The notes: generated by a model from the letters alone, not told the origin. A DNA stretch of 64,000 bases from Stutzerimonas kunmingensis (GCF_900114065.1 NZ_FORS01000001.1:62001-126000); one strand, 5' to 3'. Positions 55,176 through 63,704 are shown, numbered from the stretch's first letter. Translations and numbers: made by a program.

Positions 55176-56711
55176 GTGCCCCATTCCGCTCAGCCCGTCT
55201 CCGAGCTTTATGACGTCGCCGTAATCGGCGGCGGTATCAATGGTGTCGGCATTGCTGCCGATGCCGCCGGCCGCGGGCTGTCGGTGTTCCTTTGCGAACG
55301 CGACGACCTGGCCAGTCATACGTCATCGGCCAGCAGCAAGCTCATTCATGGCGGGCTGCGCTATCTGGAACACTACGAATTCCGCCTCGTTCGCGAGGCG
55401 CTGGCCGAGCGAGAGGTGCTGCTCGCAAAGGCGCCGCATATCGTCAAGCCGATGCGCTTCGTGCTGCCCCACCGTCCTCACCTGCGCCCGGCGTGGATGA
55501 TCCGCGCTGGCCTGTTCCTCTACGACAACCTGGGCATGCGCAAGAAGCTGCCGGCTTCGCGGGGCCTGCGTTTCGGCAGTGAGAGCCCCCTGAAGCCAGC
55601 CATCACCCGCGGCTTCGAATACTCCGACTGCTGGGTTGACGACGCGCGACTGGTGGTGCTCAACGCCATGGCGGCGCGGGAGAAAGGCGCGCATATCCAT
55701 ACCCGCACCCAATGCCTGAGCGCCAAGCGTGCTGGCGGCATCTGGCATGTCGAGCTGCAGCGCGAGGACGGCAGCCGCTTCTCACTAAAGGCCAAGGCAC
55801 TGGTCAATGCGGCCGGTCCCTGGGTCGCACAGTTCATCGGCGAAAACCTGCAGCAGCGCTCGCCGTACGGCATCCGCCTGATTCAGGGCAGTCACATCAT
55901 CGTGCCCAAGCTGTATGAAGGTGAGCAGGCCTACATCATGCAGAACGAGGATCGGCGCATCGTCTTCGCCATCCCCTACCTGGATCGTTACACCATGATC
56001 GGCACCACCGATCGCGAGTACCGTGGCGACCCGGCCAAGGTGAGCATCAGCGAGGAAGAGATCGCCTACGTATTGGGCGTGGCCAACACGCACTTTCGCA
56101 AGCAACTCGAGCCCAGGGACATCGTGCATACCTTCGCCGGCGTCCGGCCGCTATGCGACGACGAATCGGATAACCCGTCCGCGGTTACCCGCGACTACAC
56201 CCTGTCGTTGGCGGCGGAAGAAAAGCAGGCACCGCTGCTTTCGGTGTTCGGCGGTAAGCTGACCACCTACCGCAAGCTCGCCGAGTCGGCGATGGCGCAG
56301 CTCAAGCCGTTCTTCCCGGCTATGGGTGAAAGCTGGACGGCGCAGGCGGCACTGCCTGGCGGTGAAGGCATGAGCACAGCCGATGCACTCACCGAAGAGC
56401 TGGTGGCCAAGGTACAGGGGCTGAAACTGCCGCTGGCCAAGCGCTGGGCAACCCTCTACGGCAATCGGGTATGGCGCATGCTGGGCGAAGCGCGCTCGCT
56501 CGATGCACTGGGCGAAGACCTCGGCCAGCAGCTGCATGCGCAGGAAGTCGACTACCTGCGGCGCGAAGAGTGGGCAACCCAGGTGGATGACATCCTCTGG
56601 CGCCGCACCAAACTCGGGCTGGCCTTCAGCGAGCCGGAAAAGGCTCGCCTGCAGCGTTACCTGACAGAGCGCCCGGTCAGCGAAACCACGCGCAGCAGCG
56701 ACGCAGCCTGA
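55176..56711 (+). CDS. glpD: Aerobic glycerol-3-phosphate dehydrogenase GlpD
   Basis: FAD-dependent membrane-associated enzyme of 511 residues oxidising glycerol-3-phosphate to dihydroxyacetone phosphate with electrons to quinone. FAD motif YDVAVIGGGINGVGIAADAAGRGLSVFLCERDD, then ASSKLIHGGLRYLEHYEFRLVREALAERE, VNAAGPWV, RLIQGSHIIVPK, FAIPYLDRYTMIGTTDREY and FAGVRPLCDDESDNPS. The GTG at 55176 with GAGGAGA upstream is the proposed start; an ATG at 55149 falls inside a GlpR palindrome. Convergent with zapA, nine bases apart. Confidence 0.97.
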   Translation: MPHSAQPVSELYDVAVIGGGINGVGIAADAAGRGLSVFLCERDDLASHTSSASSKLIHGGLRYLEHYEFRLVREALAEREVLLAKAPHIVKPMRFVLPHRPHLRPAWMIRAGLFLYDNLGMRKKLPASRGLRFGSESPLKPAITRGFEYSDCWVDDARLVVLNAMAAREKGAHIHTRTQCLSAKRAGGIWHVELQREDGSRFSLKAKALVNAAGPWVAQFIGENLQQRSPYGIRLIQGSHIIVPKLYEGEQAYIMQNEDRRIVFAIPYLDRYTMIGTTDREYRGDPAKVSISEEEIAYVLGVANTHFRKQLEPRDIVHTFAGVRPLCDDESDNPSAVTRDYTLSLAAEEKQAPLLSVFGGKLTTYRKLAESAMAQLKPFFPAMGESWTAQAALPGGEGMSTADALTEELVAKVQGLKLPLAKRWATLYGNRVWRMLGEARSLDALGEDLGQQLHAQEVDYLRREEWATQVDDILWRRTKLGLAFSEPEKARLQRYLTERPVSETTRSSDAA

Positions 56712-56720
56712 GGCAGCCGC

Positions 56721-57008
56721 TCAGCCCTGCGCCGCGAGCTGCTGATTGATACGGGCGACGCTGGCGGCGATGCGTTGCTCGACATCCTGCATTTGCTCGT
56801 TCTGTTGCAGCAGCGGCACGCAGAGATTCAGTGCGGTGAGCACCAGCAGCTTGTCGCCCGTGGCGTTGGGAAACTGTCGCTGGCTGTCGGCCAGATGCTG
56901 CTGCAGCAAGGCCGCCGCCTCCTGCAGCAGAGCCTCCTGGCTGGGCGGCGCGCGGAACGAGTATTCGCGGCCGAATACCCTGAGCACCTGAACGCCATCC
57001 GCCGTCAT
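56721..57008 (-). CDS. zapA: Cell division protein ZapA
   Basis: Protein of 95 residues that bundles FtsZ. Layout matches ZapA: VQVLRVFGREYSFRAPPSQEALLQEAAALL (globular N-terminus), DKLLVLTALNLCVPLL and a C-terminal coiled coil NEQMQDVEQRIAASVARINQQLAAQ. It is the second gene of a two-gene operon; its ATG overlaps the upstream stop (57005-57008). The 6S RNA gene and ygfA that usually follow zapA in gammaproteobacteria are not here; glpD is. Confidence 0.9.
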   Translation of the reverse strand: MTADGVQVLRVFGREYSFRAPPSQEALLQEAAALLQQHLADSQRQFPNATGDKLLVLTALNLCVPLLQQNEQMQDVEQRIAASVARINQQLAAQG

Positions 57009-57232
57009 GCGGCGCTACTGCCAGCTGCACGCTCCACCAGCGCCTGCAGCCGCGCCAGGGTAGCGCCCTGCTTGTCTTCCTGCTCCAGCGCAGCCAGTTG
57101 CAGGTTGTCGTTCTCCTCACGCGCCTGCTGCAGCTGCTGCTCGAGCAAGACACAGTGCTCGCTCAGGTTCTGGTTGCGTTGCAGCAGATCGTTGATGACG
57201 TTTTCAAGTTGCGCAAGGGTGCTATCAAGCAT
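57005..57232 (-). CDS. TIGR02449-type small coiled-coil protein
   Basis: Protein of 75 residues, almost entirely heptad coiled coil (STLAQLENVINDLLQRNQNLSEHCVLLEQQLQQAREENDNLQ). It fits the TIGR02449/ZapB-like small proteins encoded just before zapA in pseudomonads. Presumably a divisome partner (inference). It overlaps zapA by four bases (ATGA), implying translational coupling. Confidence 0.85.
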   Translation of the reverse strand: MLDSTLAQLENVINDLLQRNQNLSEHCVLLEQQLQQAREENDNLQLAALEQEDKQGATLARLQALVERAAGSSAA

Positions 57233-57386
57233 GGAGCGTTTTCCGGGTCCGATGAAAAAGCGCGCGAGAGTACCCGAAAGGAAGGCCGCCGGGGGCCTTC
57301 ATTAAGCCTTCAATGCCACGCGGTCCGGTCGCCAATGCCACCGGTTTGCGGTAGCCTCGGCAGCCTATTTGAAGAGGAGAGTCCCC

Positions 57387-57668
57387 ATGGCACGCGCTAC
57401 CGCCCGCCACATCCTGGTTTCCACCGAAGCCAAGTGCAACGAACTGAAAGCCGCTATCGAAGGCGGTGCCGACTTCGCCGAGGTCGCCAAGGAAAACTCC
57501 AGCTGCCCATCTAGCCGTCAGGGCGGCGATCTGGGTTCATTCGGCCCGGGTCAGATGGTCAAGGAATTCGACACCGTCGTATTCAGCGCCCCGCTCAATC
57601 AGGTGCAAGGCCCGGTGAAGACCCAGTTCGGCTATCACCTGCTGGAAGTGACCAGCCGTCAGGACTGA
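57387..57668 (+). CDS. ppiC: Parvulin-type peptidyl-prolyl isomerase PpiC
   Basis: Protein of 93 residues, the same length as E. coli PpiC. It is a single parvulin domain: ARHILVSTEAKCNELKAAIEGGADFAEVAKENSSCPSS, GGDLGSFGPGQMVKEFDTVVF, VKTQFGYHLLEV with the catalytic-site His, Cys and Phe/Met positions filled. No signal peptide, so cytosolic. AGGAGAG precedes the ATG at 57387. Divergent from the zapA operon. Confidence 0.95.
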   Translation: MARATARHILVSTEAKCNELKAAIEGGADFAEVAKENSSCPSSRQGGDLGSFGPGQMVKEFDTVVFSAPLNQVQGPVKTQFGYHLLEVTSRQD

Positions 57669-57677
57669 TTACCCCAG

Positions 57678-57700
57678 TCCCCGCCCCTCATGGGCGGGGA
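57678..57700. terminator. Hairpin between convergent ppiC and chemoreceptor genes
   Basis: Perfect 9-bp stem TCCCCGCCC/GGGCGGGGA with loop CTCAT, ten bases after the ppiC stop. It lacks a T-tract, so termination may be weak, or the hairpin may protect RNA 3' ends in both directions. Confidence 0.45.
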
Positions 57701-57763
57701 TGCCCTTGCGCCGGACAGGCGCCCTCCGCCAGCATTCCCCTCCCCCGATTCACGCCGACCTGA

Positions 57764-59359
57764 TCACACCTCGAGACGGAAACGCCCGGTCAGTGCCTTT
57801 AGGCCTTTCATGCTCTGCATGATGGTATTGCCCGACGCAGCCGTGTCGTGGGTAACACCAGCAGCCTGATCGGCGACCTGAGCGATGCGCGTCAGCGACT
57901 GGTTCATGTCCTCGGCCACCTGCGACTGCTCCTCGGCCGCCGTGGCGATCTGATTGGTCATGCCGCGGATGGTCTGCACCGCGCCGACGATCTGCCCCAG
58001 CGCATGCTGCGCCGCCTCGATCTGGGTGAGCGTCACCGAGCTGCTCTGACGCGACGCATCCATGGCCGTACCCGCGCGGGTGGCCTGGCTCTGCAAGCGC
58101 TCGACCAGCACGCTTACCTCCTTGGCCGAGCTCTGCGTGCGGCTGGCCAGGCTGCGGACTTCGTCGGCAACCACCGCAAAACCGCGGCCCTGCTCGCCAG
58201 CACGCGCCGCCTCGATGGCCGCATTCAGCGCCAGCAGGTTGGTCTGCTCGGCGATCCCGCTGATCACGTTCAGCACCTTGCCGATCTCGTGACTGTCCTG
58301 CACCAGCTGCTGCATCACATCGGACAGGCTGTCGACATGACCGCTCAAGGTGCGGATGGCGCCGACCGACTCATTCATCACCGCGCTGCCAGAGTTGGTC
58401 TCCTGCTCAGCGACATCTGCGGCATTGGCGGCCTCGACCGTGCTGCGCGCGACTTCCTGGGAGGTGGCGAGCATTTCGTTCATGGCGGTGGCGACCTGAT
58501 CAATCTCGGCTTGCTGCCCCTCGACGTTGCGCGCGCTGTCCCCGGCCAGATTCGCCATGCGCACGCATTGGCCATCGGCTTCGTCAGCAGCCAGACGCAC
58601 ACCGCGGATCATCTCTCCAACCTGCCCCAGCAGGCGGTTGTACGCCAGGGTGATCATGCCCATCTCGTCATCGGCGTGCCGCACCTGCAGCGGCGCGGAA
58701 AAGTCGCCCTGGCTGACCCTCTCCAGACGCCCCCGCAGCTCGTCGATCTGCAGCATCAGCCAGTTCATGCCGGCGACCCGTCCCAGCACGACCATCAGCA
58801 GGATGCACAGGGTCGAACCCAGGGCGACCCAGAGCTGCTGCGACGCGCTGCGGTTGGCTTCAGCGGAAATCAGCAGCACCACTTCGTTGGAAGCGGCAAG
58901 GATGTCGTTTGAGTCGGTGGCAATGGCGTTCACGTCAGCGCTCTGACCTGCGGCCAGTGCCTGTACGGCGGGCCGATAACGCTGCCAGATCTGATCGACG
59001 CGCTGCAGGTGCGGTTGTGCACTGGTCAGCTCCACCGGTGCGATGCCCTGGGCGCGGTCGCCGTTGAGCAGCAGCCGATGCGACTGCTCGAAGCGTTGGA
59101 TGGTCTTGTCGACGGCGGTCTTGTCGCCGACGCCCTGCGCCGCCAGCAGCGCTTCCTTCATCATCTTCTGGCTGAGCATGCGCTGGGCTCCGGCCATGTC
59201 GATCTGGCTGGCGTCCTTGGCGGACATGAACAGCACAGCGGCGGTCAGGGCCGCACACAGGAAGATCAGGCTGTAGGAGAAGAAGAACTGATGATTGATG
59301 GTGCGCAGACCCAGTCCGCGCAAAAGGGACTGAATGACGTTCGCCAAGGTGCTGGTCAT
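57764..59359 (-). CDS. Methyl-accepting chemotaxis protein with PilJ-type sensor
   Basis: Transmembrane chemoreceptor of 531 residues. TM1 about 24-46; the periplasmic part begins [22 protein letters not shown], the PilJ/NarX-type helix motif of nitrate-sensing receptors such as McpN; TM2 about 172-195; then HAMP and a 40-helical-turn MCP domain with hairpin tip [37 protein letters not shown]. Nitrate or nitrite is a plausible ligand (inference). The start is uncertain: ATG 59359, or GTG 59371 four codons upstream; neither has a clear Shine-Dalgarno. Confidence 0.9.
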   Translation of the reverse strand: MTSTLANVIQSLLRGLGLRTINHQFFFSYSLIFLCAALTAAVLFMSAKDASQIDMAGAQRMLSQKMMKEALLAAQGVGDKTAVDKTIQRFEQSHRLLLNGDRAQGIAPVELTSAQPHLQRVDQIWQRYRPAVQALAAGQSADVNAIATDSNDILAASNEVVLLISAEANRSASQQLWVALGSTLCILLMVVLGRVAGMNWLMLQIDELRGRLERVSQGDFSAPLQVRHADDEMGMITLAYNRLLGQVGEMIRGVRLAADEADGQCVRMANLAGDSARNVEGQQAEIDQVATAMNEMLATSQEVARSTVEAANAADVAEQETNSGSAVMNESVGAIRTLSGHVDSLSDVMQQLVQDSHEIGKVLNVISGIAEQTNLLALNAAIEAARAGEQGRGFAVVADEVRSLASRTQSSAKEVSVLVERLQSQATRAGTAMDASRQSSSVTLTQIEAAQHALGQIVGAVQTIRGMTNQIATAAEEQSQVAEDMNQSLTRIAQVADQAAGVTHDTAASGNTIMQSMKGLKALTGRFRLEV

Positions 59360-59655
59360 GGGGGTATCCACTACAGGGAGAGAAAGCGATGCCAGCGTCG
59401 AATGGCGTCGCAGCTAACACTGTTCTCGGCGGCGCCAGGGGCAACTTGATACCGTTTATCAACTATCTGCAAGCCGTGCCATTGCTGGCTTTGCGCGCCT
59501 TTTTTGGCACTCACGCAACGCAGCCCCACGTATTGACGCAGATCAACGAAAACGGCACTTGCGCACCTGTTTTTTTGGCCCGGTCGCGACGCAACGTCTA
59601 TGGTCAGGTGTGCGGGGTAACTCGCATAAAACACAGATCAATCGAGGGTCTGCGC

Positions 59656-60024
59656 ATGTTTCACGTATCGCGCCGAGGCGAAAACCGCATCGATATCGAC
59701 TTCTCCGGCAAATTGGACAGTCAGGCCATGCGCGCTGCGCTGGATGACCTGCTGTTTAAATCCGAAGGCATCAGCCATGGCCGCATGCTCTATCGCATCG
59801 GCGACTTCGACCTGCCTACGCTCGGCGCTGTCGGCGTGGAGCTGTCACGGCTTCCGCACCTGTTCCGCTTCATACGCCGTTTCGACCGCTGCGCGGTGGT
59901 CGCCGGCAAGGAATGGCTGCGCAAGGCCAGCGAGGTGGAAGGGGCGCTGATCCCCGGGCTGACCATCAAGGCCTTCGACCTGCACCAGGAAGCCGAAGCC
60001 AGCGCCTGGCTGGAGCACGGCTGA
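59656..60024 (+). CDS. SpoIIAA/STAS-like small protein
   Basis: Protein of 122 residues fitting the SpoIIAA-like (STAS-fold) family: RIDIDFSGKLDSQAMRAALDDLL, GRMLYRIGDFDLPTLGAVGVEL, RFIRRFDRCAVVAGKEWLRKASEVEGALIPGLTIKAFDLHQEAEASAWL. There is no adjacent anti-sigma factor or kinase, so a partner-switching role is not supported by context. GAGGG lies upstream of the ATG at 59656. Divergent from the chemoreceptor. Confidence 0.78.
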   Translation: MFHVSRRGENRIDIDFSGKLDSQAMRAALDDLLFKSEGISHGRMLYRIGDFDLPTLGAVGVELSRLPHLFRFIRRFDRCAVVAGKEWLRKASEVEGALIPGLTIKAFDLHQEAEASAWLEHG

Positions 60025-60121
60025 GGGGCCACGCCAGGCCGACAATTACCCGACCTGCGGGAGCGAATGGTCTGTCCTGGGTTGCTGTCGAATATGGACA
60101 TCAACAGTCAGGAGAACGGAC

Positions 60122-60583
60122 ATGGGACTTTTCGATACGATCAAGGCCAAGCTCGGCCTGGGTGATGCTTCCAACGAGGCGCAACACAAGGCTGATGCAC
60201 CACCAGCCGACGCCACCCGCTCGAGCGCCGAGGGCATCACGCTGGGAGAAAGGCCCACCGCCACCGACAACGCGACTATCGCGCCGCACCAGGACTTGAA
60301 TCAGTCATCAGCCACGGCGAGTGGCGTGGATGTGGTGGCACAACTGGAAGCCAAGGCGGCGGCGCACCCGGAAGCGCTGAACTGGCGCACCTCGATCGTC
60401 GATCTGCTGAAGTTGCTCGGGCTGGACAGCAGCCTGGAAGCACGCCGGGAGCTTGCTACGGAACTAGGCTGCCCGCCGGCAGAGATGGCGGACTCGGCGC
60501 AGATGAACATGTGGCTGCACCGGGCGGTGATGAAGAAGCTTGCCGAAAATGGCGGCAGGATTCCGTCGGAATTGCTGCACTAG
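60122..60583 (+). CDS. DUF3597 protein, paralogue 1
   Basis: Protein of 153 residues: N-terminal MGLFDTIKAKLGLG, a ~55-residue Ala/Thr/Asp-rich linker, and a conserved C-terminal half (about 70-153: VDVVAQLEAKAAAHPEALNWRTSIVDLLKLLGLDSSLEARRELATELGC, MNMWLHRAVMKKLAENGG). It is nearly the same in the C-terminal half as the protein at 63016-63411. The family has a LysM-BON-like neighbourhood in some bacteria but no known function. Preceded by AGGAGAA. Confidence 0.85.
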   Translation: MGLFDTIKAKLGLGDASNEAQHKADAPPADATRSSAEGITLGERPTATDNATIAPHQDLNQSSATASGVDVVAQLEAKAAAHPEALNWRTSIVDLLKLLGLDSSLEARRELATELGCPPAEMADSAQMNMWLHRAVMKKLAENGGRIPSELLH

Positions 60584-60590
60584 ATGTGTG

Positions 60591-60614
60591 AAGGGCCTTC
60601 CGAGGAAGGCCCTT
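60591..60614. terminator. Bidirectional hairpin between DUF3597 and HPF-like genes
   Basis: Perfect 9-bp stem AAGGGCCTT/AAGGCCCTT with loop CCGAGG (60600-60605), located between the two convergent stops. Only a short T run follows in either direction. Confidence 0.55.
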
Positions 60615-60623
60615 GCTTACGGC

Positions 60624-61037
60624 TTATGAATTGCGGACCTGCTCGTCCGCGAGGAAATCTTCCTCCAAGAGTGCGTCACGCTCAGCCACCGCGCCATCGA
60701 TCATCTGCGGCTGGGCTCCGGAGCGCTTGCTACGCAACTTGCCGAACTGGTGAGCGAGCGCATTGTTCAGCTTGTCCACCGCGCCGTCGATCGCCAACTC
60801 CAGCGATTCGGCCTTGTGGGTGACGGAGATCGGCTGCAGCCCCTTCGGCCGCGCTTCGATCTGGCAGCGCTTGTCATGGGCGCCGGCCTTGTCACCGTTT
60901 TCGTCGTTGAGGTGCACGACGACGCGCGTCAGCTCGTCGTCGAACCGGTCCAACCTGCTTGCGACACTGGCACTGACCCAATCAGCCAGACGGGCACTGC
61001 CTTCGATGTGGTTATCGCTGTGAACCTGGATTTGCAT
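60624..61037 (-). CDS. HPF/RaiA-family ribosome-associated protein
   Basis: Protein of 137 residues with the HPF/YfiA fold: MQIQVHSDNHIEGSARLADWVSASVASRLDRFDDELTRVVVHLNDENGDKAGAHDKRCQIEARPKGLQPISVTHKA in pieces, and AIDGAVDKLNNALAHQFGKLRSKR as the second helix. It lacks the dimerisation domain of long HPF and is longer than E. coli HPF (95) through a polar, acidic C-terminal tail. It probably binds ribosomes in stress or stationary phase. It is not in the rpoN-ptsN locus where Pseudomonas hpf usually resides, so it may be a second copy. Confidence 0.82.
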   Translation of the reverse strand: MQIQVHSDNHIEGSARLADWVSASVASRLDRFDDELTRVVVHLNDENGDKAGAHDKRCQIEARPKGLQPISVTHKAESLELAIDGAVDKLNNALAHQFGKLRSKRSGAQPQMIDGAVAERDALLEEDFLADEQVRNS

Positions 61038-61348
61038 AAGTCGTCCTTACTTCCGCTTATGAGCACCACCGTTTCCGGTGGCTTGGTGATAGCTATGCCA
61101 CCGTTTCACTTATTAAGCAACGGGCAAAATGCCGCCGACGCAGTCCTGCCCGTCAGCACTTTTCGCTTTGCTATCCGAAACTTAGCCGGTTCGCCGGCGT
61201 TCCTGCCGTAAACGGTACAGATTTGTGCGCTGGCAATTGCGAAGCGAATTGTGTGTGCAGGAACGAAGAACCGCACGCTCACTCGGCACGCTCAAGGCAT
61301 GCGTCGGACGATGGACATCCGACGCATGAAAAGACGCTTCGGGCAGTG
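61038..61348. other. Intergenic region upstream of the HPF-like gene
   Basis: 311 bases without a recognisable gene. It contains the promoter region of the HPF-like gene on the minus strand and the perfect hairpin at 61298-61328. Nothing else stands out. Confidence 0.45.
61298..61328. other. Perfect 11-bp inverted repeat
   Basis: CATGCGTCGGA (61298-61308) / TCCGACGCATG (61318-61328) with 9-base loop. It sits 20 bases beyond the stop of the minus-strand gene at 61349-61609 and could end its transcript, but no T-tract follows in that direction. Confidence 0.45.
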
Positions 61349-61609
61349 CTAGGCGGCCTTCTGGAACAGCTCGCGGCCGTGATCGAGATGCTGATCGACC
61401 AGCCACTTGCCATGGGCGATGGACAGTCGCTGGGCCTTTTCCAGCTCGTCCATGAACGCATGCTCGAGCGGTAGCGGCATACGGCGAGTCACGTGCCCGG
61501 CGGGATCGGTAATCCGGCAACCGCCAGCCCAGGGTGTCGGGGTACCGGGATATTCCATCACCTCGGCGGTGATGAGGTGGTCGCGGTGGGTGCATTGCAT
61601 CATGGTCAT
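61349..61609 (-). CDS. Small conserved-type hypothetical protein
   Basis: Protein of 86 residues, MTMMQCTHRDHLITAEVMEYPG followed by TPWAGGCRITDPAGHVTRRMPLPLEHAF and helical DELEKAQRLSIAHGKWLVDQHLDHGRELFQKAA. The composition and stop position look like a real gene; I do not recognise the family. Two cysteines (6 and 31). It lies between the HPF-like gene and the IMPase-family gene, all on the same strand. Confidence 0.65.
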   Translation of the reverse strand: MTMMQCTHRDHLITAEVMEYPGTPTPWAGGCRITDPAGHVTRRMPLPLEHAFMDELEKAQRLSIAHGKWLVDQHLDHGRELFQKAA

Positions 61610-61798
61610 GATCGTTACCTCGCTTCGTATGCGGGCAGCCATCAGATCACGCAGGTTGGCTCAGGCTGATGGGCCGCCGATTGTTCCTCCCCTGATGAAC
61701 AGGGCCGTTTCGCCGGCCCCAGCGCGTCAGAACGGTATAGCACAGACTGCCCGACTCGGGCCTGGCAGTGCACGCTCGACTGACGAACGCGCAACGCC

Positions 61799-62617
61799 TC
61801 AGCCATCCAGCGAAGGGCCGATTAGCTCGGCCAGCTGTCGATACACGCCGGGCGCCGCCACCAGATAGGGGTTACCCCTGAGCAGCCCATCGTTGCGGAA
61901 GAAATCGTTGCGCAGCCCGCCCGTCTCGGCCACTAGCACCAACCCGGCCAGGCAATCCCAGCTCTTGAGTTCGGTCTCGTAGTAACCGATCAGTCGCCCT
62001 GCGGCGACGTAAGCCGTCATCAGCGCGCCGGAGCCATTGCGGATGAACATGCCGCCTTCGGCCAGCAGCTTTTCCAGAAACGGAATGAAATGCTCCTTGC
62101 CGCGCGGGTGAAAGGTGCCCGCACCGGTCAGGCCATCACGCACATGGCTGGCGGCGCTGGCCGTGATGGGTGTCTCGTTGACATAGGCACCGCGGCCGAG
62201 ACAGCCATGGAAGAGTTCGTCATGGTTGGGGTCGGCGATCGCGCCGATGTGGGGTTCCCCGTCGATCAGCAGCCCGATGGAAACGCACCAGTTGTGCAGA
62301 CCGTTGACGAAACAGGCAGTGCCGTCGATGGGATCGATCACCCACACGCAGCGGGCCTTGAGGTCGGCCGAGCCGCTTTCCTCGCCGAGAAAGCCGTCCT
62401 GCGGGAAGCGCTCGGCCAGGCGTGCGCGAATAAAGTCTTCGATGCTTTTGTCGGCGATGCTGACCACATCCTGCCGGTCGTTGCCCTTGTGCTCGACATC
62501 CAGCGTCTCGCGTTGCCGATAGAAATCCATGCCCAGCTGCGCGGCTTCCAGTGCGAGGCTCCTGGCGCAGGCGTAGCGGGCATCGATATCGAGGTCTTGC
62601 TGGGTCGACTCGCTCAT
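61799..62617 (-). CDS. Inositol monophosphatase-family protein
   Basis: Mg2+-dependent phosphatase family, 272 residues. Metal ligands are in GEESG (Glu79/Glu80), DPIDGT (Asp95-Asp98-Gly-Thr) and the C-terminal SWDCLAG motif. Substrate could be inositol-1-phosphate, histidinol phosphate or PAP; it is distinct in sequence from SuhB (no RNA-polymerase-binding features noticed). The ATG at 62617 (MSESTQQDLDID) is used, as earlier codons look non-conserved. Confidence 0.9.
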   Translation of the reverse strand: MSESTQQDLDIDARYACARSLALEAAQLGMDFYRQRETLDVEHKGNDRQDVVSIADKSIEDFIRARLAERFPQDGFLGEESGSADLKARCVWVIDPIDGTACFVNGLHNWCVSIGLLIDGEPHIGAIADPNHDELFHGCLGRGAYVNETPITASAASHVRDGLTGAGTFHPRGKEHFIPFLEKLLAEGGMFIRNGSGALMTAYVAAGRLIGYYETELKSWDCLAGLVLVAETGGLRNDFFRNDGLLRGNPYLVAAPGVYRQLAELIGPSLDG

Positions 62618-62647
62618 GATCGGTTCCTGAAACAAAAGCGGCATTCT

Positions 62648-62808
62648 AGTGGACTGTTTGGTGAGTTGGTTGAGGCAAGTTCGGATGATCAGGGCTCCGA
62701 GACAAGGCGCTGCGACGAGTCATAGCGGGGCTATGGCAAGGAGCAGCAACGCGGTATCGGGGCCATGGGCGCCGAAATCGACCAACTGAACCTGCCAAAC
62801 AGGCCACT
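62648..62808. repeat. MITE-like element with terminal inverted repeats
   Basis: Terminal repeats AGTGGACTGTTTGG (62648-62661) and CCAAACAGGCCACT (62795-62808) match in 13 of 14 positions and bound 161 bases. Inside is a CATAGC-GGG-GCTATG hairpin (62721-62735). No transposase gene and no clear target duplication. The surrounding intergenic region (62618-63015) holds no gene; the remainder to 63015 is the DUF3597 leader. Confidence 0.6.
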
Positions 62809-63015
62809 CGACATGCGCCTGTTACAGCACGAGCGATGCAGGGAATCGACTGGGCAAGACGATGAATGACTTCGGTCCACCCAGGGCGCCCCAAAGCCCA
62901 ATTTCCCCACGCCACTCGCCGGAACACCCCGTTCAATACGGATGCGACGAATCGATACACGAGCGGTCCTAACCTGCGAGCCACGGCTCATCATTCACGC
63001 AGACAGGAGATTCCC

Positions 63016-63411
63016 ATGGGCTTGTTTAACTCGATACTGGAAAAGATCGGCCTCGGCCAGGCACATGCCGCACCCGACAGCACAGCGCCCTCCACACCAC
63101 CTGAGGCCTCCACAGGCGGTGCCGGCGCACCCACGGGCCCTGCAGTGGACCAAGTGGACGTCGCGGCCAAGCTCGACGGCATGGCGCAGAATCACCCGGA
63201 GAAACTCAACTGGCGCACGTCCATCGTCGACCTGCTGAAGTTGCTCGGTCTGGACAGCAGCCTCACCGCGCGCAAGGAACTGGCTACCGAGCTGGGTTGC
63301 CCGGCTGACAAGATGGGGGATTCGGCGCAGATGAACATGTGGTTGCACAAGGCGGTGCTGAACAAACTGGCCGAGAATGGCGGCAACGTACCAGCCGATC
63401 TGCTGGACTGA
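63016..63411 (+). CDS. DUF3597 protein, paralogue 2
   Basis: Protein of 131 residues with the same plan as the one at 60122-60583: MGLFNSILEKIGLG, a shorter Pro/Ala/Gly linker, and a near-identical C-terminal domain (NWRTSIVDLLKLLGLDSSL, KELATELGC, MNMWLHKAVLNKLAENGG). The linkers differ in length and sequence. AGGAGA lies upstream of the ATG. The pair probably arose by local duplication. Function unknown. Confidence 0.85.
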   Translation: MGLFNSILEKIGLGQAHAAPDSTAPSTPPEASTGGAGAPTGPAVDQVDVAAKLDGMAQNHPEKLNWRTSIVDLLKLLGLDSSLTARKELATELGCPADKMGDSAQMNMWLHKAVLNKLAENGGNVPADLLD

Positions 63412-63431
63412 TCTGCCTCGAGGGGCGACAG

Positions 63432-63459
63432 GCGAGCTGCAGCGATTGCGGCAGCTCGC
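63432..63459. terminator. Hairpin between convergent DUF3597 and DUF2789 genes
   Basis: Perfect 9-bp stem GCGAGCTGC/GCAGCTCGC with a 10-base loop, 20 bases after the DUF3597 stop. No T-tract; terminator-like only. Confidence 0.45.
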
Positions 63460-63467
63460 GCTGGTGA

Positions 63468-63704
63468 TCAATGCTCGTGCATGCGCACGTTCAGCTCGTC
63501 GACAATCGGCGCCCACTCCGCATCCTCGACCCACTCATCGCGCAGCAGCGCGCGCTGCGACTCGTTCCAGACCGGCGCATCGGCCAGCCGAACGTCTTCC
63601 GGCAGGTGCCCATGCTTGCCGATGAATGCATCGATACTCGCCGGGTCTGACGCCAGACCCAGCTGCTCGAACAGAGTACCGAGGTCTTTGTTGGGTAGTT
63701 CCAT
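63468..63704 (-). CDS. DUF2789 family protein
   Basis: Protein of 78 residues with the DUF2789 pattern: LGTLFEQLGLASDPASIDAFIGKHGHLP, VRLADAPVWNESQRALLRDEWVEDAEWAPIVDELNVRM. Small, acidic and probably cytosolic; function unknown. An AGGAGAA (TTCTCCT on the plus strand) lies seven bases upstream of the ATG at 63704. Confidence 0.85.
   Translation of the reverse strand: MELPNKDLGTLFEQLGLASDPASIDAFIGKHGHLPEDVRLADAPVWNESQRALLRDEWVEDAEWAPIVDELNVRMHEH

Noticed and set aside
56700..56721. 6S RNA (ssrS) expected downstream of zapA
   Set aside because: Only nine bases separate the zapA and glpD stops, so the RNA cannot be here.
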